A stretch of DNA of 64,000 nt. It comes from Burkholderia contaminans. GTDB lineage: Bacteria > Pseudomonadota > Gammaproteobacteria > Burkholderiales > Burkholderiaceae. Where the stretch lies: positions 992,001 through 1,056,000 of the forward strand of contig NZ_CP090640.1 in NCBI RefSeq assembly GCF_029633825.1, written 5' to 3'. The notes below the pieces were generated by a model. It did not search any database. It was not told the origin of the DNA and saw nothing but the letters and a program-made list of their open reading frames with translations. The translations under genes and the position numbers were made by a program. This document shows positions 59,401-64,000 of this stretch, piece by piece (the stretch's first letter is position 1; every line of letters starts with the position of its first letter).

Positions 59401-60120
59401 ACCTGCCTCCACTGGGCCAATAGGAAAGCGCAGCGGTTCTGTCGCCTTGAGGAGTTCCGCTTTACCCACCTTCACGACAGGGCATTTGCCGTCGTCTGTA
59501 ACGACAGATCGTCTTAGCCAGATCTTTCTCTCGGTCCCCTGCTTGCCAACCGCCGCACCGATCACTAGCGTCAGAGGCTTGTAAATGCCGCACGGACCTT
59601 CAATCGTTTTTTCGGCCCCAACCCGTCCGACATTTAGTAGTTCGACGGAGATCCCAAGCTCCTCCCGTCCGAGATCCGCCAGCAAGCTAACTCCGAGAGC
59701 GGAAGGCCGGAACGCGTTGGCCAACGTTACGTCCTCATTGTCCGCTTCGTCGATAGAGGCAACGTTGCTAGCCTTCTTCTCTAGTTTGGCAGCAACATCG
59801 TCACTCAATTCGACACCAGCCCGAAGCTCGGGTGACTCGTCTATCGAACCTTCAGCAAATTCAGATGCTTGTTCAGATGCAAGCTCGTCGATTCCTTGTG
59901 GAAACAGGATCCCGGCACCAAATCGTTTTACAGGGGGATCCTGCCAAACGATCTCTTCACCGTCAGGTTGGCAACGGGCAGTCCGGAACTCTTCCCAACT
60001 CATTGCCTGTTTTTCAACTAAAGCGACTGACTTGCCTGCGGGATCGGGCCCGACAACCTCAGCTCTGAGGCGCCGTAGCATCAGCTCGCGATTTAGTAGG
60101 TTTTTGTCGAGCGTCTTCAT
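56434..60120 (-). CDS. drmA: DrmA/YprA-type helicase of a DISARM-related system
   Basis: A 1228-residue superfamily-2 helicase. An unrecognised N-terminal half (1-520) is followed by Walker A WFPTGGGKTEAY (about 543-554), a four-Cys zinc insert (Cys657, 660, 711, 716), the DELH box (785-788), motif III STAT (824-827), motif V SNIIEVGVDIQ and motif VI QVSSRVGRDR (1035-1044). The zinc insert and DELH box are typical of DrmA, the DISARM helicase that acts with DrmB on phage DNA. It overlaps the genes on both sides by 4 bases, so translation is coupled. Assignment to DISARM itself is uncertain because other signature genes are not in view. Confidence 0.87.
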   Translation of the reverse strand: MKTLDKNLLNRELMLRRLRAEVVGPDPAGKSVALVEKQAMSWEEFRTARCQPDGEEIVWQDPPVKRFGAGILFPQGIDELASEQASEFAEGSIDESPELRAGVELSDDVAAKLEKKASNVASIDEADNEDVTLANAFRPSALGVSLLADLGREELGISVELLNVGRVGAEKTIEGPCGIYKPLTLVIGAAVGKQGTERKIWLRRSVVTDDGKCPVVKVGKAELLKATEPLRFPIGPVEAGLQLVILSRSWRGAPTANHRLLTISIINTLRASRENLDGTCLFQSGLRVSGQSGGTWIDPYPEYFSSEFDNPDPRADENVNRILYRNDRTFAIGHGCGADWIHGRPERVGAVWSDSLPVFETPSTSADLAVKQPDGSMSSLRVSMRKLAGLEPGDDGLNDAATLISEYRRWIVSLESTVTSIPLRDRPTATALIDDCRVCADRIDAGLKLLRARDASGNQARQAFQLANHAMLIAQLRAGQEMRSPLHDDLGRVTWPPATQFDPTVPDAGRGYWRPFQIAFLLMSLQGIADSTHIEREIVDLIWFPTGGGKTEAYLGLTAFTVFFNAISGDAAGGVDVLMRYTLRLLTAQQFQRAATLFCAMEHLRRANPGSLGTRSFEIGLWVGGSATPNKRDDAISKLRKLQRDPDAENPFVLLRCPWCAAKFGPQESAGLEARGSRQVFGRTKTHSGAINVLGYSKERRGSADTVVYRCSDKNCEFGGLPGSGRLPLPIVVIDEDVLERPPNLLIGTVDKFAMLAWSPRARSIFGIDESGRHKGRPPTLVIQDELHLISGPLGSMVGAYETVIEALCIDPLGGMVRPKIVASTATISRAREQVCALYARGAVALFPPSGLDASDSFFAREAMDEAGRPLPGRLYAGVLAPAHVSVQTSETRIFAALMQHAALLDGDPADLDPWWTLLVFFNSLRELGGALTLFSADTREYLRVVLTRHGVDYERIRQLLHVEELTSRIRGDHIPRLLEKLDVPLRESERKSANSPSPLDACLASNIIEVGVDIQRLSLMAIVGQPKTTSQYIQVSSRVGRDRNKPGLVVVIYGQTKPRDRSHYERFRSYHQKLYAQVEPTSVTPFSPPAVERSLHGLIVALVRQLGRLDSDAERPDPFPLLSGSDLRNRLEEMVRARVRQIAPSEEEAVMARLRYRLDQWRAWNPAQYGGFGQAPEDAPLMHPAGSAERTEWNGRSWPTMSSLRNVDASCEAEITDRYRPVVGGTT

Positions 60121-61901
60121 GCGGAGCCTTCCCGTTGTGCCTTGAGTCCTTGAATTAGTAGCCGCCCATAGACGCTACGAAGTCGTTCGTTCATTAACAT
60201 GTGAAGTGCGAGTCTTGCACGCGTCATGCCTACATACAGCAGCGCAGCAGCTTGGTCGCAATCGAGTTCCTCAACATCAGTGAGGATAACCACTGGAGAT
60301 TCCATGCCTTTGTATGCATATACGCTGCCGTAGTGGACTATGGCTTGCGCCGAGTTCGACGTTTTGCCAAAGGGAAGTACAGGTACTTTATCGACGACTC
60401 CCTTCAGCCTAGCTGCACATGCAGCTGCATCGGTGCGCATCGACAGCACCACAATCCCGTCTGGGCCGTATCTACGGCTAAGCTGGCGGAGACTATCAGC
60501 GAGTTTCAAATCTTGGTCAGCCTGATTCCGATAGAAGATTGGAGCAACGTCCACCCCCTCCTCGGACTGAAGGACACGGCTGTATCCTGGGGTTAAACCA
60601 CTCGTGAGCGTAACAGCATCGGCGATATTTCTTGTGTTGCGGCAGTTGATACGGATAGGGCAGGTTGTGAACCCCTGTCCGGATCTGCTCTTGAGTCGCT
60701 CCAATCCCGGTTGAGCATTGCTATTTGCATAAATGGCTTGCCGCTCAAAGTCGCCGAACATGGCCCACCGTCCACCTGCAAGTCCACCAGCAATGATCAG
60801 TTCCAAGACGTCCAAAATTTCCTCTGTCATCAGGTCTTGCGCTTCGTCAAGAATCAACATATCGAAGGGCTTGAACTGACTATCGTCGCGCAACAGGGCG
60901 TTCAAAGCCCGCTCAGGTAGTTCGGATGACCAGAATTCCTTGCCGGCTTCTATGGGAACCTCGATACCTGCAATCCTCAACAACAGTGATGAGACGGTCC
61001 CAACGCTCATCGACGTTTCTGCAGCTTGAGCTTCTGCCGCGATTGACTCCGTTTGGCCCTTAAGCCAATTTCCAAGCAGTGAGTTGTGACACAGGAGCAT
61101 GACTCTTCGGCCGCTACGCACCACTCGGCGCGCAGCCTCGATGGCCAGCAAAGTCTTGCCGGTGCCGGCCGGCCCTTTGAACAAGATACGCCGGTTATCT
61201 TCGAGCATATCTAGTGCATGAAACTGCTCCTCCGTAAACTTGCGGATTGATCGCTCAACGAGTTCGTCTTTGTCATTTCCAATAGCTGCATATTCGAAGT
61301 CCGGCCGAAGCACCGAGACTATGCTCTCGACCTGTCGACGATTCGGGCGACTTCGCGGAGAATACCAAGTACGTGTGGCGGCCGTATTCCTGAGGCGTGT
61401 GTGTTCTGCCTCCAGGATTCGGGTCACAATTGACGACACCGGATTTCTCAGTAGATCAGTCTTGTTGACAACCTGCCAAGGCTCCCATTCCAGCGATCGC
61501 TCCGTGAAGTCAATTTCCGTGAAAAATACTGCAGACGTAAAGACGATATTCGCCAGTGTCGCGTCCCTGCCCATAACGTATTTGCGAACCGAGTGTGCAG
61601 CGTCGCTCGCCTGTCGGAAGGGTCCCACGGTAGATATTTTGGGCGGGTCATATTGATAGATCCATAGACCGTCGCGTCGTTGGAGGCCGCACCCCTTGAC
61701 CTCGATACACAATACTCCTAGCCCCGGAACGGCTACGACGAGGTCAGCTTCTCCTTGCGTCCGGGCAATATGGCGCCGGATGTCAAACGAATGGAACACA
61801 ATCCATTCCCGTGTTGCTGGGTCTTCCTTCAGCTTCTGGTATAGCAGTCGTTCACTGCCTGGTGCCTTCGCTGAGATATGAGGAGGAATCATCCTAGCCA
61901 C
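60117..61901 (-). CDS. NERD nuclease-UvrD/Rep-like helicase fusion
   Basis: A 594-residue protein. The N-terminal NERD domain (about 15-130) has GEADLVVAVPGLGVLCIEVKG, giving the nuclease triad Glu51/Asp53, Glu67 and Lys69. A superfamily-1 helicase follows with Walker A FKGPAGTGKTLLA (about 241-253), Walker B LILDEAQDLM (352-356) and the C-terminal YVGMTRARLALHML motif. It should unwind and possibly cleave DNA. The start is GTG at 61901 with GGAG at 8 bases, overlapping the upstream stop by one base; an ATG three codons in is the alternative. It is part of the drm-like operon. Confidence 0.85.
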   Translation of the reverse strand: MARMIPPHISAKAPGSERLLYQKLKEDPATREWIVFHSFDIRRHIARTQGEADLVVAVPGLGVLCIEVKGCGLQRRDGLWIYQYDPPKISTVGPFRQASDAAHSVRKYVMGRDATLANIVFTSAVFFTEIDFTERSLEWEPWQVVNKTDLLRNPVSSIVTRILEAEHTRLRNTAATRTWYSPRSRPNRRQVESIVSVLRPDFEYAAIGNDKDELVERSIRKFTEEQFHALDMLEDNRRILFKGPAGTGKTLLAIEAARRVVRSGRRVMLLCHNSLLGNWLKGQTESIAAEAQAAETSMSVGTVSSLLLRIAGIEVPIEAGKEFWSSELPERALNALLRDDSQFKPFDMLILDEAQDLMTEEILDVLELIIAGGLAGGRWAMFGDFERQAIYANSNAQPGLERLKSRSGQGFTTCPIRINCRNTRNIADAVTLTSGLTPGYSRVLQSEEGVDVAPIFYRNQADQDLKLADSLRQLSRRYGPDGIVVLSMRTDAAACAARLKGVVDKVPVLPFGKTSNSAQAIVHYGSVYAYKGMESPVVILTDVEELDCDQAAALLYVGMTRARLALHMLMNERLRSVYGRLLIQGLKAQREGSA

Positions 61902-63484
61902 TATTTCATCTCCACCGAATGCTTATGAAACAGCGTCGAGTATGGAACACGAACTGACTGCCCATCGATCGCTGAAACCCTGAGCAATCCCATCTGTCCA
62001 GACTCGACACCCGGGAGGGCGATGGATAAAACAGTTTCGATTCTTTGGCGCTCGGCGATTAGTTTCCTGACTCGTTCTAAGAGCGCGGTTCGAATCTCGC
62101 CCCCTGCGCGATGTTGGTAGCCCTTGACCAATTCCATTTGATCCCATTTCGTCTTCGCGTAAGCGTCCAGATCCGTAGAGAATTGTCGAGATGCGAACTC
62201 TGCCAAGACGGCGGTCAGGTAGCGAAACGTGTCGTAGCTCTGCGGAGCGATGACCGTGTCTCCGGCCCAGACCCAGAGATAGCTAGCGGACCGCAGTCGC
62301 CCCCCAAGTGCTCGAAATGCGCTTGCGATAACTCCTTCACCGTGACGTTTCAGTGCGTTGCACAATAACGACTTCCACTCAGTGGCTTCGTGGCGAAGAT
62401 TCGGTCGTCCCTCACTTGCCATAAGGGTGTCTGCGACTTCGTCCAGATAGTCGCCGCTGCCCGACAGCCGGAGCAGTATCAGATCGTGCTCTTCAAGAGA
62501 ATCGACGGCTTTGCGAGGTAAGTGATTTACGTCTACTTCGAAATTGCGATCAAGCAGATCGGATATCTCCACTATGGTTCCATCATTGGGGAGAAACGCG
62601 CCGCTGGCGTCGGCAAATAGTACGAACCGTGCGCTTACAGAGATGTCCCGATCCGATATGGGCGTCAAGTTTGGGATCTGAGCTCTGATGCTTTCCCAAG
62701 ACGAGTCGTTAACCCATTTGTCCAGCGGCTCATCTTGAGCTTCGTCTATGACGACTATCGGAAATTTTCGAGAACTGGCTGCTGAAGAAAATACTGTGTC
62801 GCGAGGCAGTTCAAGGCGCTCAGGAATTTGAATACGCTCACCTCGGTACGCGGCGATTACGATTTCACTCGCTCGTCCCCCGAGGAGCAAATCGTGAACC
62901 AGGGGCTTCGCCGAAAATCGCAGCGTTCCGGGAACGACAATCCGCGAGAAAACCTGGCTATGCAAATCACGTCGAGAGCGAAGTATGGCGACTCCTTGCA
63001 GGCCAAGGTCTCGTTCCGAATCTACTGTCAATGGCCACCCGGGCGAATTCACTCGCTGCAGGCCAGCAAAGATCGCGCTACGGCTACGATTCGTGCTACC
63101 AAGTCCCATTGCAATACGTTCCAGCTTGGGGTTCTTCGGACTCTCGAGTAATGCTGTAACGATATTGTCGATAGTTCGTGCTGGAGCCGCTATCGCGTGC
63201 ATTCCCTCTGCCAAGATCGACAGGCTCTCCGCCATTTGACGGAGGCGCAGTCGTTCGTCGTCAAACGGCAGTAGCGTCTGCAATACAGTCAACTTGAGTC
63301 GCCAAGCAAGTCGAGGCGCTTCTTGCTGGTCAATGTCGTCTCTGTCCACTAGGGCGAAAATACTGTTGCATGCGCGAGCTAGTTCGTACGCGGGGGGAAA
63401 GTCGATGGTCAAATAGCGCCGCGTTGCAGCGCTAGCCTGCAGATGCTGCGTGGTGACGAGGTCGAATAAGGAAGACGAGCTCAT
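61901..63484 (-). CDS. Unrecognised 527-residue protein of the defence operon
   Basis: No family is confidently recognised. Visible features are GGRASEIVIAAYRGERIQIPE around residue 200, then FPIVVIDEAQDEPLDKW, a Walker-B-like box lacking an upstream P-loop, and LEEHDLILLRLSGSGDYLDEVA. The last 130 residues are helical and end in RVSAIDGQSVRVPYSTLF. The block order is loosely reminiscent of DrmE of class-2 DISARM, but this is a weak impression. ATG 63484 is chosen over an upstream TTG at 63496. The stop overlaps the next gene's start by one base, so function is probably shared with the nuclease-helicase. Confidence 0.7.
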   Translation of the reverse strand: MSSSSLFDLVTTQHLQASAATRRYLTIDFPPAYELARACNSIFALVDRDDIDQQEAPRLAWRLKLTVLQTLLPFDDERLRLRQMAESLSILAEGMHAIAAPARTIDNIVTALLESPKNPKLERIAMGLGSTNRSRSAIFAGLQRVNSPGWPLTVDSERDLGLQGVAILRSRRDLHSQVFSRIVVPGTLRFSAKPLVHDLLLGGRASEIVIAAYRGERIQIPERLELPRDTVFSSAASSRKFPIVVIDEAQDEPLDKWVNDSSWESIRAQIPNLTPISDRDISVSARFVLFADASGAFLPNDGTIVEISDLLDRNFEVDVNHLPRKAVDSLEEHDLILLRLSGSGDYLDEVADTLMASEGRPNLRHEATEWKSLLCNALKRHGEGVIASAFRALGGRLRSASYLWVWAGDTVIAPQSYDTFRYLTAVLAEFASRQFSTDLDAYAKTKWDQMELVKGYQHRAGGEIRTALLERVRKLIAERQRIETVLSIALPGVESGQMGLLRVSAIDGQSVRVPYSTLFHKHSVEMK

Positions 63485-63535
63485 TTTTCGCAACAATTAC
63501 GCCTACCGAGACTGGAGATAAGTCGCATCCACATT

Positions 63536-64000
63536 TCAAATTTCGCCATCGAAAATATCTTTACCTTCCGGCAAAGCAAAGATAAACGAGTTGATTGAGG
63601 TCGGTGGTTCAATCACGGGATTTACGCCTTCACCCACGTGAATTCCCTCGTCGACGGAATAAGCTAGGAATCGGTTAAGAACGTTGGCGACCTCCTCGTC
63701 AAAGTCCGCGTGATCCAGTAGCACGACAGTGCTCCGCGCCGAGACTTGGCCAAGTCGCGAGGTTGCGCGGGCGCCATCGAGGATCGTCACGCCTTGCAGA
63801 ACATCGTCGCTATCCAGACCTCTGACCGGTATGAGCCGTAATTTGCCATGTCGGCCTTCTGAATCCGTAAGAACCAGAGTTTCCCGCAATGACACGGCGG
63901 GCACGTTATCGGTTTCCAAGAGCACCCCGTCGAGGTCGGCTAGGAACGACGACCTCTCCGTGATCACCGTACTATCGGCCATCGGCGAGCGAATCCATGT
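63536..64000 (-). CDS. Upstream defence-operon protein, 5' end outside the window
   Basis: The frame is open from the window edge to the stop at 63536; a Met at 63982 is possible, but six codons upstream (TWIRSP) also read through, so the gene probably starts beyond the window. The visible 150 residues include LRLIPVRGLDSDDVLQGVTI, STVVLLDHADFDEEVANVLN and an acidic end KDIFDGEI. No family is recognised. It lies 51 bases upstream of the 527-residue gene on the same strand and shares its composition, so it is likely part of the same operon. Confidence 0.6.
   Translation of the reverse strand, partial: TWIRSPMADSTVITERSSFLADLDGVLLETDNVPAVSLRETLVLTDSEGRHGKLRLIPVRGLDSDDVLQGVTILDGARATSRLGQVSARSTVVLLDHADFDEEVANVLNRFLAYSVDEGIHVGEGVNPVIEPPTSINSFIFALPEGKDIFDGEI

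Overview
The window looks like the replication-origin-proximal part of chromosome 1 of a Burkholderia, most likely of the Burkholderia cepacia complex. Reasons: high G+C with strongly G/C-ending codons, the conserved order mnmE-yidC-yidD-rnpA-rpmH / dnaA-dnaN-gyrB, a phosphocholine-specific phospholipase C, and a complete 2-aminoethylphosphonate (AEP) catabolic cluster of the type known from Burkholderia. The species call is inference; no database was searched.

Layout. 1-10 kb: the 3' end of topB, a LysR regulator divergent from a D-2-hydroxyacid dehydrogenase, a patatin/thioesterase pair, tRNA-Lys(CTT), a DUF3592-type membrane protein, a CGNR regulator divergent from an Asp-nucleophile alpha/beta hydrolase, and a cystine-type ABC importer. 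10-24 kb: the AEP locus, made of phnA-phnY on one strand and phnS-phnT-phnU-phnW plus an FAD oxidoreductase on the other, with a GntR regulator (phnR), a Tat-exported phospholipase C and a LysR regulator. AEP is imported (PhnSTU), transaminated (PhnW), oxidised (PhnY) and cleaved to acetate and phosphate (PhnA). The divergent phnA/phnS promoters overlap face to face, with a TTGT-N2-ACAA palindrome in the overlap. 24-36 kb: lactate permease, gshA, an AlkA-like glycosylase coupled to ada, a candidate CUCCUCC-motif small RNA, small secreted and membrane proteins, and a diguanylate cyclase.

36.5-38.2 kb is a small, less G+C-rich, partly decayed patch with two related small proteins and gene fragments. 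38.3-49.2 kb is the origin housekeeping block.

49.2-64 kb, directly after the gyrB terminator, is a lower-G+C genomic island that is probably a phage-defence locus. It holds a PD-(D/E)xK-type nuclease candidate, an IS21-family element with a 7-bp target duplication and a frameshifted istA, and then a tightly overlapping minus-strand operon. In transcription order that operon is: an unrecognised protein running off the window edge, a 527-residue protein of unknown function, a NERD-nuclease/UvrD-type helicase fusion, a 1228-residue DrmA/YprA-type helicase and a DUF1998/DrmB-type protein. The DrmA-DrmB pair is the DISARM core, but no DISARM methyltransferase or phospholipase-D gene (drmC) is in view. 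This makes it the best candidate for an atypical or little-described system in the window.
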